NCBI RefSeq assembly: GCF_014653695.1
Contig: NZ_BNAR01000003.1
Span: forward strand, 746,961 to 810,960
Origin: Lentzea cavernae
GTDB lineage: Bacteria > Actinomycetota > Actinomycetes > Mycobacteriales > Pseudonocardiaceae
Direction of reading: 5' to 3'
DNA: 64,000 bases
Both the position numbers and the translations under genes were made by a program. Positions within the stretch are counted from its first letter, which is position 1. Every line of letters starts with the position of its first letter. Below the pieces are notes generated by a model. It was not told the origin of the DNA, did no database searches, and saw only the letters and a program-made list of their open reading frames with translations. Positions 27,490 to 36,275 of the stretch are shown piece after piece.

Positions 27490-28104
27490 CTAGGAGAGCA
27501 CCAGGTCCAGGCTGAGCGGCACGGGTGGCGGCAGCGCGTCCGTGCCTGCTCGGAACGACTCCAGCAGGTATGCGACGAGGCGCCGGGAAGCGGCCGTCGC
27601 GACCTCCGCCGGCACGCCGGCGAGCCCGCTGTTGGCCATGAGCACCAACGTCAGGTCGTGCGGCGAGAAGTCCGCACGGAGCTGACCGCTGTCCTTCGCC
27701 CGTTGCACCAACGCCGCGAAGTCCTCCCAGGTCCGGTCGCGCACTTCCGAGTGCAGGTCCGGGAACGAGGCCATGAACGCCGCGGTGAACCCCCGGTCCG
27801 ACGCCTGCAGCAGGCACACCTTCTCGATCACCGTGCAGAACCCGCGCCACGGGTCCGGGTCCTTCAGCGCATCGTCGATCATGGCCTGGCAATGCGCGAA
27901 CTGCTCGGTGAAGGCCTCCACGACCAGCGCTTCCTTGGTGGGGAAGCGCCGGTACAGCGTGGCCACGCCGACGCCGGCACGTCGAGCGATCGCGGCCATC
28001 GGCACCTCGAGCCCGCGTTCGGCGAACAGCTCCCGTGCGACGGCCAGCACCCGTGCCCGGTTCTCCCGTGCATCGGCTCGCATCTGAGACGGTTCAGCAG
28101 TCAC
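27490..28104 (-). CDS. TetR family transcriptional regulator
   Basis: A 204-residue regulator with HTH VLAVARELFAERGLEVPMAA and AGVGVATLYRRFPTKEALV. The C-terminal domain contains the FADFSPHDLTLVLM-like helix (here LRADFSPHDLTLVLMA) of the SbtR-like group. The GTG start is 60 bp from the divergent deazaflavin reductase gene, a likely target. Confidence 0.9.
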   Translation of the reverse strand: MTAEPSQMRADARENRARVLAVARELFAERGLEVPMAAIARRAGVGVATLYRRFPTKEALVVEAFTEQFAHCQAMIDDALKDPDPWRGFCTVIEKVCLLQASDRGFTAAFMASFPDLHSEVRDRTWEDFAALVQRAKDSGQLRADFSPHDLTLVLMANSGLAGVPAEVATAASRRLVAYLLESFRAGTDALPPPVPLSLDLVLS

Positions 28105-28164
28105 TTCTTCTCACTTCGCGCCAAGCGGACGGGGGTCTCCACTTAGCAGGCTACGTTCGGAACC

Positions 28165-28500
28165 ATGAACTTCAAGAGCTCGATCGTGGGTCGCGTCAAC
28201 AGGGTGGTCGTCGGGCTGCGCGACGCGCCGCTCGTCGGGAAGCTCGTGCGCAAGGGCATCACCGTCGTGTCCTACACGGGCCGCAAGTCGGGTCGCACGT
28301 TCACCACACCCGTTGGCTACCAACGCAAAGGCGACACCGTCAACATCCAGGTGATGATGCCGGACCAGAAGACCTGGTGGCGCAACTTCAACGGTGAGGG
28401 CGGCCCGCTCACCCTCGAGCTCGATGGCGCCGAACGGACCGGACACGCGACATCGCACCGTGACGGCAAGGGCCGCGTCACGGTGCGAGTGCAGCTGTAG
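28165..28500 (+). CDS. deazaflavin (F420)-dependent nitroreductase-family protein
   Basis: A 111-residue protein of the Ddn/DUF385 split-barrel family. Typical segments are VSYTGRKSGRTFTTPVGY and WWRNFNGEGGPLTLEL. Members use reduced F420 to reduce quinones or nitro compounds. FbiC, which makes the F420 chromophore, is encoded at 40169-42691. Probably controlled by the divergent TetR. Confidence 0.88.
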   Translation: MNFKSSIVGRVNRVVVGLRDAPLVGKLVRKGITVVSYTGRKSGRTFTTPVGYQRKGDTVNIQVMMPDQKTWWRNFNGEGGPLTLELDGAERTGHATSHRDGKGRVTVRVQL

Positions 28501-28505
28501 AAGCC

Positions 28506-29090
28506 TTAAGCGGCAAGGCGGCGACGCTCCAGGAACGCGGCCACCAGGTAGGCGCCGCCACCCAGCACGGCCAGCACTCCGAAGAAACCGGCTCCCGGGA
28601 CGAACAGGGCCGCGGCGGCGACCAGTGCGAGCCAGGTGCCCAGGTTGTAGTGCAGCGCGTTGCCGCGGACGGCGCCCTCGGCGACGTAGATCAGGCCGAC
28701 GACGATGGCCGAGCCGGCGGGCCAGAGCACGGTCTGCAGCTCGGGCTGGTCGGACGCGGTGCTCAGGCCGGTGATGGCCAGCGCCAGGGCGGCGAAGCCG
28801 GTGATCCAGGCCGTGCCCACCAGCCTCTCGGCTCGTCGCCGGGCTTCGGAGGCGGCTTTCTGCGCTCGCAGCGACGCGCTCGTGGCGAAGACGGTGCCGG
28901 CGGCGAGACCGGTGGCGAGCAACGCGATGGGCAGCCACGACGGCATCAGGACCGCGCCGGACCTGAAGAGCATCGCGGAGCCGTGGCCGAACACGTAGGC
29001 GAACGCGAAGCCCAGGTAGGCGGGCCGGTTGTCGATCTCGGTGGACGCGGCGGCACTGGTGGCCGCGGGGCGCAGGGCGATGGCGTTCAT
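28506..29090 (-). CDS. small multi-pass membrane protein
   Basis: A 194-residue protein with about six hydrophobic helices (PSWLPIALLATGLAAGTVFA, AWITGFAALALAITGLS, LGTWLALVAAAALFVPGAGFF) and a basic tail. No family was recognised. ATG 29090 overlaps the TetR stop by four bases (ATGA), making it the third gene of the qor-tetR operon. It may be an exporter-like or membrane stress protein. Confidence 0.75.
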   Translation of the reverse strand: MNAIALRPAATSAAASTEIDNRPAYLGFAFAYVFGHGSAMLFRSGAVLMPSWLPIALLATGLAAGTVFATSASLRAQKAASEARRRAERLVGTAWITGFAALALAITGLSTASDQPELQTVLWPAGSAIVVGLIYVAEGAVRGNALHYNLGTWLALVAAAALFVPGAGFFGVLAVLGGGAYLVAAFLERRRLAA

Positions 29091-29560
29091 GGGGACTCCC
29101 GGAAGATCAGTGACGTGATCAGGCGTGGTGCGAGGACCGCGAACTGGGGTGAGCGGCGGATCGAGGCGCGCTGGTCGGCGAGGCCGTGCAGGCCCAGCCA
29201 GAACGTCATGGCGCGATCGGGATCCGCGAGGACCTGGGTGAACAGCCGCAGGGCGGGTCCGGAGAGGTCGGCCGCTCCGAACATCACGCGGTAGCGGCGG
29301 GGGTGCGCGACGGCGAAGTCGAGGTAGGCGAGGCCTGCCGCGTACGGGCCGGTGGCGCCGAGAACGGCGGCCTCGAGCTCGTGGAAGGCCTCGTGGCACA
29401 CGGCCTGCAAGATCGCTTCGGCGTCGGGGAACTGCGGGTAGATCGACGAGGTGGGGAGACCGGCCTCGCGGGACACGGCCCGCAGCGTGACGGCCCGGTC
29501 GGAGTCGACCAGGGCGGTCGCCACCGCCACGATCAGCCGGCGGCAGCCCGGCCTGTTCAT
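29087..29560 (-). CDS. short TetR family regulator
   Basis: A 157-residue TetR with a truncated-looking N-terminus (RRLIVAVATALVDSDRAVTLRA) but an intact recognition helix (EAGLPTSSIYPQFPD). The WHG-type C-terminal domain includes YLDFAVAHPRRYRVMF, closely matching the regulator at 30717-31343 (YLDFAREHPQRYRIMF). ATG 29560 overlaps the upstream oxidoreductase stop (ATGA). Confidence 0.85.
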   Translation of the reverse strand: MNRPGCRRLIVAVATALVDSDRAVTLRAVSREAGLPTSSIYPQFPDAEAILQAVCHEAFHELEAAVLGATGPYAAGLAYLDFAVAHPRRYRVMFGAADLSGPALRLFTQVLADPDRAMTFWLGLHGLADQRASIRRSPQFAVLAPRLITSLIFRESP

Positions 29561-30606
29561 TGCCCCGGGACGATGATGACCTTGCCCACGACGGTGCGGG
29601 ACTCGGCCAGCGCCAGTGCGGCGGCGGCCTCCGGCAACGGGATGCGCGCGGCGATCTGCGGCGTGACCGCACCGGACTCGACCAGGTTCAGCACCTGCAC
29701 CAGGTCGTCGCGCAGGCGAGCGCGGAAGGTGTTGAGGCGGAAGCGCTTGCCCGCCCAGAAGTTGTAGAAGCCCGCGCGCTTGCCGTTGGGCAGCAGGTTC
29801 CACACCATCAGCTGACCGAACAGCTTGAGCACCGGCAGCATCCCGCTGCCCGGCTCGTCCTTCGTCGCGGCCGACCCGTAGTTGACCAGCGCGCCACCGC
29901 GGCGCACCAGCTTCCACGACTCCTTCAGGGCGGGGCCGCCGACGTGGTCGAACACCGCGTCGACACCCTCGGGCGCCAGCTCGCGGATGCGGGCGTACAT
30001 GTTCGGGTCGCGGTAGTCGACGGGAATGGCGCCGAGCTCGCGGATCGCGTCGAGGTTGCGGGCCGACGCCGTGCCGATGACCTTGATCCCGGCGTGCTTG
30101 GCGAGCTGCACCAGCGTGGAGCCGACACCGCCGTTCGCGCCCAGCACGACGATCGTGTCGCCCCGCTTGACCTTCGCCGTGCGGTACAGCATCTGCCAGG
30201 CCGTGACGCCGTTGACCGCGACGGTCTCGGCGGCGGCCGCGTCCACGCCGTCCGGCACGGGCACCAGGTCGCCGGCCTCGACGATCAGGTGGCTGGCCCA
30301 CGCACCGACCTTCGTGACCACGGCGAACCGGTGTCCCCGCAGGGCGCGGTCCACGCCGGGGCCCGCGGCGACGACCGTGCCGACGACGTCGTAGCCGGGC
30401 ACGAACGGGAACGCGGGCTGGTCGTAGTACTTGCCCAGGCGCATCTGCTGCTCGGCGAACGAGACGCCGGTGGCCTCCATCCGCAGGACGACCTGGCCCT
30501 CGCCCGGCGCCGGCAGGTCGCGGACCCGGACGTGCAGGCCGTCGGGCTCGACCACGCCCGGCAGGACGATCTCGGTGGCGCGGGTGGTGGCGGTCTTGGC
30601 GTTCAT
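29557..30606 (-). CDS. zinc-type alcohol dehydrogenase/quinone oxidoreductase (MDR family)
   Basis: A 349-residue medium-chain reductase with N-terminal GroES-like domain (GVSFAEQQMRLGKYYDQPAFPFVPGYD, cut here as VSFAEQQMRLG) and NADPH-binding VVLGANGGVGSTLVQLAKHAG near residue 155. No zinc-binding cysteines are evident, so it is probably a quinone or enone reductase. It is first in a three-gene operon and divergent from a TetR gene, with repeated operator-like sites between them. Confidence 0.92.
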   Translation of the reverse strand: MNAKTATTRATEIVLPGVVEPDGLHVRVRDLPAPGEGQVVLRMEATGVSFAEQQMRLGKYYDQPAFPFVPGYDVVGTVVAAGPGVDRALRGHRFAVVTKVGAWASHLIVEAGDLVPVPDGVDAAAAETVAVNGVTAWQMLYRTAKVKRGDTIVVLGANGGVGSTLVQLAKHAGIKVIGTASARNLDAIRELGAIPVDYRDPNMYARIRELAPEGVDAVFDHVGGPALKESWKLVRRGGALVNYGSAATKDEPGSGMLPVLKLFGQLMVWNLLPNGKRAGFYNFWAGKRFRLNTFRARLRDDLVQVLNLVESGAVTPQIAARIPLPEAAAALALAESRTVVGKVIIVPGQ

Positions 30607-30636
30607 CGTGGCTCCTCGTGTCGGTCCCGGTTGTGC

Positions 30637-30692
30637 TTACGGACATAAGCTAACGCCCGTAAGTTGACGAGCGCAAGACCTAACGGCCATAA
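30637..30692. promoter_or_regulatory. triplicated operator-like repeats between qor and tetR
   Basis: Three 12-base related sites occur: TTACGGACATAA (30637-30648), TAACGCCCGTAA (30651-30662) and TAACGGCCATAA (30681-30692). A plus-strand promoter TTGACG (30664) with CATAAA 18 bases downstream overlaps the third site, so binding would repress tetR. The arrangement suits autoregulation and control of the divergent oxidoreductase. Confidence 0.6.
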
Positions 30693-30716
30693 ACTTTCAG
30701 GTGTATCGTTACGACC

Positions 30717-31343
30717 GTGACGAACACGGAACCGCGCAGGCGAAACCGCAGGGGTGAAGGCGGGAAGCTGAGAGAAGAGATCATCGAGGCGGCCCTCGCG
30801 CTCCTCGACGAGGGCGGCGACGAACGCGCGGTCACGTTGCGCTCGGTCGCGCGCAAGGTGGGGATCGCGGCGCCGTCGATCTACCCGCACTTCGCGGACC
30901 AGCCGTCGATCATGCTGGCGGTCGTGCAGGGGGAGATGGCCAAGCTCGCCACCGTCCTGCACGAGGCCGCTCAGAACGCGGAGCAGGACGGGCGCTCGCA
31001 GCTCTTCGCGGTGTGCAACGCCTACCTGGACTTCGCCAGGGAGCACCCGCAGCGCTACCGGATCATGTTCGGGGGCCTGTGGACGCCGTCGGTCGAGGAC
31101 ACCTCGATCACCGACGCCGACCTCGAGTCACTGGGCGTGGACGCGTTCACGCTGCTCGCCGGGGTGCTCGGCAAGTGCGTCGAGGAGGGGATCGCGCATC
31201 GCAGCGACGACCTCTACGGCGACTCGGTGGCGTTGTGGCTGGGTCTGCACGGCCTCGCCCACCAGCGGGCCGTGGTGCGCAAGATGCCGGGACCGGACGA
31301 CGTCGGGGACCGCCTGATCACGGCACTCGCGCACCTGAAGTGA
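30717..31343 (+). CDS. TetR family transcriptional regulator (WHG domain)
   Basis: A 208-residue regulator with a very basic N-terminus, HTH IIEAALALLDEGGDERAVTL and KVGIAAPSIYPHFADQPSIM, and a WHG-type C-terminal domain (WLGLHGLAHQRAVVRKMP). It probably binds the repeats upstream of its own gene and of the oxidoreductase. It is a paralogue of the shorter TetR inside the oxidoreductase operon. The GTG start gives no strong ribosome site. Confidence 0.92.
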   Translation: MTNTEPRRRNRRGEGGKLREEIIEAALALLDEGGDERAVTLRSVARKVGIAAPSIYPHFADQPSIMLAVVQGEMAKLATVLHEAAQNAEQDGRSQLFAVCNAYLDFAREHPQRYRIMFGGLWTPSVEDTSITDADLESLGVDAFTLLAGVLGKCVEEGIAHRSDDLYGDSVALWLGLHGLAHQRAVVRKMPGPDDVGDRLITALAHLK

Positions 31344-32288
31344 CTAAGGGGCCTCGAACAGCGTCGACACCGACTCGCCGACGTTGATCCGCCGCATCGC
31401 CTCGGCCATCGCCGGCGCGATCGACAGCACCCGCAGCTTCGGCACGTGCTTCTCGGCGGGGATCGGCACGGTGTTCGTGGCGACGATCTCCAGCACGTCG
31501 TCGAACGCCTGCAGCCGGTCCAGCGCCCCCGCCGAGAACAACCCGTGCGTGCAGGCCACGCGGATCGAACCGGCGCCGCGCTCGCGCAGCTTGTCCAGCA
31601 GCTCGATCACCGTCGAGCCCTTGGCGATCTCGTCGTCGAGCACGATCACGTCCCGTCCGGCGACGTCGCCGATGACGGTCGAGATCTGCACCTTGTCGTC
31701 GGCGAACCGCTGCTTGGCGCCGGCGGCGACGGGCAGCCCGAGGATGCGGGCGAAGTGCGCCGCCTCTTTGGCGTTGCCGAGGTCCGGCGACACCACGACG
31801 GTGTTCGTCAGGTCGTACCGGGAGAAGTGCGCGGCCAGTTCGCGCAGGGCGTGCAGGTGGTCGACGGGCACCGAGAAGAACCCGTGGACCTGCGGCGAGT
31901 GCAGCGTCATCGCCAGCACCCGTGACGCGCCCGCGGCCACCATCAGGTCGGCGACCAGGCGGCCGCCGATCGAGATCCGGGGCGCGTCCTTCTTGTCGGA
32001 ACGCGCGTAGGCGTAGTGCGGCAGGACGACCGTGGTCCTGGCCGCCGAGGCGCCGCGGGCGGCGTCCAGCATCAGCAGGAGTTCGACGAGGTGTTCCTGC
32101 ACCGGCGGCACCAGCGGCTGGATCAGGAACACGTCCCGCTCGCGGCAGTTCGCCTGCAACTGCACCTCGAGGCAGTCGTTGGCGAACCGCGTCAGACGGC
32201 TGGGGGAGAGTTCGACACCGAGGTGGCCGCAGATCTCGGCGGCGAGGGTGGGATGGGCAGAACCACTGAAGACAGCGATGTCACGCAC
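31344..32288 (-). CDS. prs: ribose-phosphate pyrophosphokinase, divergent form
   Basis: A 314-residue PRPP synthetase homologue making PRPP from ribose 5-phosphate and ATP. The flexible-loop region YAYARSDKKDAPR, the His of TLHSPQVHGFF and VVSPDLGNAKEA are recognisable. The PRPP-binding loop reads LDDEIAKGST where standard enzymes have DDMIDTGGT, so it is probably an accessory or alternative-class enzyme. GTG start. Its stop abuts the convergent tetR stop. Confidence 0.85.
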   Translation of the reverse strand: MRDIAVFSGSAHPTLAAEICGHLGVELSPSRLTRFANDCLEVQLQANCRERDVFLIQPLVPPVQEHLVELLLMLDAARGASAARTTVVLPHYAYARSDKKDAPRISIGGRLVADLMVAAGASRVLAMTLHSPQVHGFFSVPVDHLHALRELAAHFSRYDLTNTVVVSPDLGNAKEAAHFARILGLPVAAGAKQRFADDKVQISTVIGDVAGRDVIVLDDEIAKGSTVIELLDKLRERGAGSIRVACTHGLFSAGALDRLQAFDDVLEIVATNTVPIPAEKHVPKLRVLSIAPAMAEAMRRINVGESVSTLFEAP

Positions 32289-32297
32289 ACCCCGAAC

Positions 32298-32780
32298 CTA
32301 GTCGATGACCAGCACCAACTTGCCGTCGCGGAAGAACGGCGTCAGGTTCCCGCGCGTGTCGACCGTGTGCGTGTCGCGCGGGAAAACGGCCTCGATGGCG
32401 GTGAACGCGAGGATGTCCGACACGCCATGACGGCCGCGCAACGCCCGTTGGCCCTGGAATCGCAGAGCGCGCCCCTCGCGGCGGTACTGGTGGGCCTCAG
32501 CAGCGGTGGAGGCGCCTGCTCGCAGCGTCTCCGGGCCCACCAGCCGTCCTGAGGACGCACTGCGGACCGAGACGCCGAAGCCCTGCGCGACCAGTGAGTT
32601 CACCACCGCGTCGGACGGGGGGACCGGCAGGAGGAAGGACATCGCGTGGTGGCCGTCGACCTCGTGCACCGCGACCGTCCTGGCCGTGGGCAGCACGGTG
32701 TCGTGCAGCTCCAACGCGATCTTCTCCGCTTCCCAGCGGTTCTCGTAGCCGGCGTCGATGCCGACGAAGGTGCTGGTCAC
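32298..32780 (-). CDS. hypothetical protein, second gene of a two-gene unit
   Basis: A 160-residue protein of no recognised family, starting TSTFVGIDAGYENRWEAEKI and ending NLTPFFRDGKLVLVID. It is mixed alpha/beta, with charged and aromatic residues and no signal or membrane segment. GTG 32780 has GGAGG upstream and overlaps the stop of the 54-residue upstream ORF (GTGA), which supports both starts. The prs gene follows on the same strand. Confidence 0.6.
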   Translation of the reverse strand: MTSTFVGIDAGYENRWEAEKIALELHDTVLPTARTVAVHEVDGHHAMSFLLPVPPSDAVVNSLVAQGFGVSVRSASSGRLVGPETLRAGASTAAEAHQYRREGRALRFQGQRALRGRHGVSDILAFTAIEAVFPRDTHTVDTRGNLTPFFRDGKLVLVID

Positions 32781-32941
32781 CTGACCTCCACTTGCGCAGC
32801 CTCGGGTGTGGCCGCCCGCGGTTCGAACCTCGCATGGTGCCAGCGCGGCTCGTAGGATCGCTCGACCTTCACATGTGGTGTGCGCAACGCTCTCCACGAC
32901 GGCAGACCGGTCAGGTCGACAACGATGTCCGCCTCGGGCAC
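32777..32941 (-). CDS. small hypothetical protein coupled to the next gene
   Basis: A 54-residue ORF (GTG 32941) preceded by GGAGGA at good spacing and ending in a GTGA overlap with the following gene. The sequence includes DIVVDLTGLPSWRALRTP and the aromatic/basic stretch ERSYEPRWHHARFEPR. No family recognised. The ribosome site and coupled overlap are the main evidence that it is real. Confidence 0.5.
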   Translation of the reverse strand: MPEADIVVDLTGLPSWRALRTPHVKVERSYEPRWHHARFEPRAATPEAAQVEVR

Positions 32942-33039
32942 GGTCGGTCCTCCACACAGCAAGTCCGGGTTCGTGGAGGCTAGACCGATCGGGTGAGGCT
33001 CAGGTAGCCGCTGAATGGCTGGAAGTGGAACGTTTCAGA

Positions 33040-33846
33040 TCAGATCGGCAGCAGGTCGACCCAGTCGAGGAACGGCAGCGCGCCCGTGCCCTGCAGCGCG
33101 GCGAGTCCCAGCCAGATCGACAGGACCGTCACGATCGGCCCGACGATCGCCATCTCCACCACGCCACCGGTCTTCATCCGCATGATCTTCGGCGGCGCGA
33201 CCGGGTACCAGGTCTTGCCGAAGATCGGGATGGGCCACAGGATCGGGCAGCCCTGCTCGGTGATCGCGTCCCCGACGTAGTGCGCGAAGCACCCGATGCC
33301 GACGGCGATCCCGCACGCGGCGGCGGACGCGTCCGTCTGCGAGGTCCACGCGATCATCGCCCAGGTGATCCCCGCAGAGACCACGGTGATCAGCAACGCG
33401 TCCTGCTTGGGGCACCAATCGTTCATGATGCCGCGCACCGCGAGACCGGCGAACACGAACATGAGCACCGGCAGCGCCCACTTCTGGCTGTTCTGGATGA
33501 CCGCCGCGGTGAAGACGGCGGAGAACATCGCGAAGACGAGCGTGTGCGTGAGACCGCGATGTCCGCCGTCCCGCTTGGAATCCCGCTTCAGACGCGTTGT
33601 CCGGTACACGAAGCTGCTCAACGCGTTGATGCCCGCGGACAGGCCGCTGCTCAGTGCTCCGAACGTGCGCGAGATGGTCGATCCGGGGTGGTCGAGGTCG
33701 GGCAGGAGTGCCGCGCCAGTGGCGAGAACCGCCCCCACGGCCCAGCTCTGCGGCGAGAGCTGGCCGATCGGGTGAGTCGACGCGAGTGCGGTCACGGCGC
33801 TCCAGGCGAGCAGCCCGCTCATCGCATGTGTTGGCCCAGTTGACAC
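33040..33846 (-). CDS. YdjM-like membrane-bound metal-dependent hydrolase
   Basis: A 268-residue protein with about six membrane helices and the family's histidine/aspartate motifs: THAMSG near the start, LLPDLDHPGS, HRGLTHTL and HYVGDAITEQGCPILWP. Relatives include E. coli YdjM, which is LexA-controlled; no clear LexA box was seen here. The GTG start has AAGGGG five bases upstream. Divergent from the SDR gene. Confidence 0.88.
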   Translation of the reverse strand: MSTGPTHAMSGLLAWSAVTALASTHPIGQLSPQSWAVGAVLATGAALLPDLDHPGSTISRTFGALSSGLSAGINALSSFVYRTTRLKRDSKRDGGHRGLTHTLVFAMFSAVFTAAVIQNSQKWALPVLMFVFAGLAVRGIMNDWCPKQDALLITVVSAGITWAMIAWTSQTDASAAACGIAVGIGCFAHYVGDAITEQGCPILWPIPIFGKTWYPVAPPKIMRMKTGGVVEMAIVGPIVTVLSIWLGLAALQGTGALPFLDWVDLLPI

Positions 33847-33914
33847 TTACGCCCCTTCTGGTGATCACCCGTCAGTGGGAAACAGTAGTCGTTCGGTATC
33901 AAGCGCTGAGACGT

Positions 33915-33964
33915 GAACTCCATATGTCCGGACAACTGATCGCTGGCGAATGGAGTTCGGACAT
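33915..33964. promoter_or_regulatory. nested inverted repeats upstream of the SDR gene
   Basis: GAACTCCA (33915-33922) and TGGAGTTC (33951-33958) form a perfect 8-bp inverted repeat. ATGTCCGGAC (33924-33933) and GTTCGGACAT (33955-33964) form another, matching at 9 of 10 positions and covering the start codon. GTCCGGAC is itself palindromic. The arrangement could be an operator or an RNA hairpin hiding the ribosome site. Confidence 0.5.
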
Positions 33965-34805
33965 GTCTCAGGTGTGGCTCATCACCGGCAGTTCCCGCGG
34001 CGTCGGCCGCAAGACGGCGGAAGCGGTTCTCGCCGCGGGGCACCGGCTCGTCGCGACCGCCCGCGACCCGCGCGATCTCGACGACCTCGTCTCCCAACAC
34101 GGCGACCGGGTCAGATCTGTTGCACTCGACGTGCGTGATTCCGCACAAGCCCGTGAGGCCGTGGCCACCGCGGTGCGCGAGTTCGGTCGGCTCGACGTCG
34201 TGCTGAACAACGCCGGCGTCGGCAGGGTCACCTCGATCGAGGAGTGCTCGGAGGAGGACTTCCGCGAGCAGCTGGAGGTCAACCTCTGGGGCGTCGTCAA
34301 CGTCACGCGCGCCGCGTTGCCCGTGCTCCGCGCACAGCGGTCCGGGCACTTCCTGCACGCCGGGTCGACCGCCGGCCACACCGCGCTCGGCGGCGGCCTC
34401 GGCCCGTACGTGATGTCGAAGTTCGCGCTGCGCGGGTTCAACGAGACCCTCGCCGCCGAGTGCGCGCCGTTCGGGGTCCGCTCGACGTTGATCGAGCTCG
34501 GCGGCATGCAGACGGACTGGACCGGCAGCTCTCTGGTGGTGACCGAGCACGGACCGGACTACGTTCCGTCTGTCGGGGTACTTCTCGGCATGGTCCGCGG
34601 CGCCGACGGCAACATGCCCGGCGACCCGGCCAAGGCGGCGGAGGTCATGCTCGACGTGGTAGGCATGGACTCCCCGCCCCTGTGTCTGCTGCTGGGCAGC
34701 GACGCGGTGGACATGGTGCGCCTGGCAGACCAGGCACGGAATGCGGAAATCGACAAGTGGGAGCACGTGAGCCGGTCGACCGACCGCAACCCCGAACCGG
34801 TGTAA
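33963..34805 (+). CDS. short-chain dehydrogenase/reductase
   Basis: A 280-residue classical SDR with cofactor motif [12 protein letters not shown], and catalytic Ser/Tyr/Lys in [11 protein letters not shown] and PYVMSK. The acidic residue after the second strand (ARDPRD) suggests NADP preference. The substrate is unknown. ATG 33963 lies within an inverted repeat and has GGAG nine bases upstream. Confidence 0.92.
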   Translation: MSQVWLITGSSRGVGRKTAEAVLAAGHRLVATARDPRDLDDLVSQHGDRVRSVALDVRDSAQAREAVATAVREFGRLDVVLNNAGVGRVTSIEECSEEDFREQLEVNLWGVVNVTRAALPVLRAQRSGHFLHAGSTAGHTALGGGLGPYVMSKFALRGFNETLAAECAPFGVRSTLIELGGMQTDWTGSSLVVTEHGPDYVPSVGVLLGMVRGADGNMPGDPAKAAEVMLDVVGMDSPPLCLLLGSDAVDMVRLADQARNAEIDKWEHVSRSTDRNPEPV

Positions 34806-34884
34806 CCAGGGTCGCAGGCGCGGACGGACGGTTTACCAGTACGCTTGTCCTGCTTGCATCGTCGCGAGAGGAGCGCCCAGGATT

Positions 34885-36108
34885 ATGGGCAAGATCAAGG
34901 TTCAGGGCACCGTCGTCGAGCTTGACGGCGACGAGATGACCCGGATCATCTGGCAGTTCATCAAGGACAAGCTGATCCACCCGTACCTGGACGTCACTCT
35001 GGAGTACTACGACCTGGGCATCGAGCACCGGGACGCCACCGACGACCAGGTCACCGTCGACGCCGCCAACGCCATCAAGAAGCACGGCGTCGGCGTCAAG
35101 TGCGCCACGATCACGCCGGACGAGGCGCGCGTCGAGGAGTTCGGCCTCAAGAAGATGTGGGTCTCGCCGAACGGCACGATCCGCAACATCCTCGGCGGTG
35201 TCGTCTTCCGCGAGCCGATCATCATCTCGAACGTGCCGCGCCTGGTCCCGGGCTGGACGAAGCCGATCATCATCGGCCGTCACGCCCACGGTGACCAGTA
35301 CAAGGCCACCAACTTCAAGGTGCCCGGCGCCGGCAAGCTCACGATCACGTTCCAGCCGGAGGACGGCTCGGACCCGATCGAGCACACCGTCACCGAGTTC
35401 CCGGCGGAGGGCGGTGTGGCGATGGGCATGTACAACTACAACAAGTCCATCGAGGACTTCGCCCGCGCCTCGTTCTCCTACGGCCTGCAGCGGGGCTACC
35501 CCGTCTACATGTCGACGAAGAACACGATCCTCAAGGCCTACGACGGTGCCTTCAAGGACATCTTCCAGGCCGTGTTCGACGCCGAGTTCAAGGCGGAGTT
35601 CGACGCCAAGGGCCTGACCTACGAGCACCGCCTCATCGACGACATGGTCGCAGCGGCCATGAAGTGGGAGGGCGGCTACGTCTGGGCTTGCAAGAACTAC
35701 GACGGTGACGTCCAGTCCGACACGGTCGCGCAGGGCTTCGGCTCGCTCGGCCTCATGACGTCGGTCCTGATGACGCCGGACGGCAAGACGGTCGAGGCCG
35801 AGGCCGCGCACGGCACCGTGACGCGTCACTTCCGCCAGCACCAGGCCGGCAAGCCGACCTCCACGAACCCCATCGCGTCGATCTACGCGTGGACCCGTGG
35901 CCTCATGCACCGCGGCAAGCTGGACAACACCCCCGAGGTGATCCGCTTCGCCGAGGCGCTCGAGGAGGTCGTGATCGAGACCGTCGAGTCCGGTCAGATG
36001 ACCAAGGACCTGGCCCTGCTGATCAGCAAGGACCAGGCGTGGCTGACGACCGAGGACTTCCTCGCCGCGCTCGACGAGAACCTCAAGAAGAAGATGGCGT
36101 CCTTCTGA
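34885..36108 (+). CDS. icd: NADP-dependent isocitrate dehydrogenase (eukaryotic-like homodimeric type)
   Basis: A 407-residue TCA-cycle enzyme converting isocitrate to 2-oxoglutarate. It has the motifs of the dimeric NADP enzymes: [11 protein letters not shown] at the start, [14 protein letters not shown] (substrate binding), [31 protein letters not shown] and [19 protein letters not shown] precedes the ATG. A perfect terminator follows. Confidence 0.98.
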   Translation: MGKIKVQGTVVELDGDEMTRIIWQFIKDKLIHPYLDVTLEYYDLGIEHRDATDDQVTVDAANAIKKHGVGVKCATITPDEARVEEFGLKKMWVSPNGTIRNILGGVVFREPIIISNVPRLVPGWTKPIIIGRHAHGDQYKATNFKVPGAGKLTITFQPEDGSDPIEHTVTEFPAEGGVAMGMYNYNKSIEDFARASFSYGLQRGYPVYMSTKNTILKAYDGAFKDIFQAVFDAEFKAEFDAKGLTYEHRLIDDMVAAAMKWEGGYVWACKNYDGDVQSDTVAQGFGSLGLMTSVLMTPDGKTVEAEAAHGTVTRHFRQHQAGKPTSTNPIASIYAWTRGLMHRGKLDNTPEVIRFAEALEEVVIETVESGQMTKDLALLISKDQAWLTTEDFLAALDENLKKKMASF

Positions 36109-36126
36109 CGTTCGCCTTCTGAACAG

Positions 36127-36156
36127 GGCCACCCCGGTCACACCGGGGTGGCCTTT
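36127..36156 (+). terminator. intrinsic terminator after icd
   Basis: A 12-bp perfect stem GGCCACCCCGGT/ACCGGGGTGGCC with a three-base loop is followed by TTT, 18 bases after the icd stop codon. Confidence 0.85.
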
Positions 36157-36275
36157 CTCGTCGCGCGTCACCCGGTCGGTTCCTCTTGCGGGTGGTAACC
36201 GCGCTTCGTCGTCCTCCTGTCTGTCTTTGCCGCTATATCTGCTGTTGGGAAGCAGTTCGCGGTACGGGAGGCGTC

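Noticed and set aside
33847..33962. A LexA box expected for a YdjM-like gene
   Set aside because: No TCGAAC-N4-GTTCGA-like site was found upstream of the minus-strand start.
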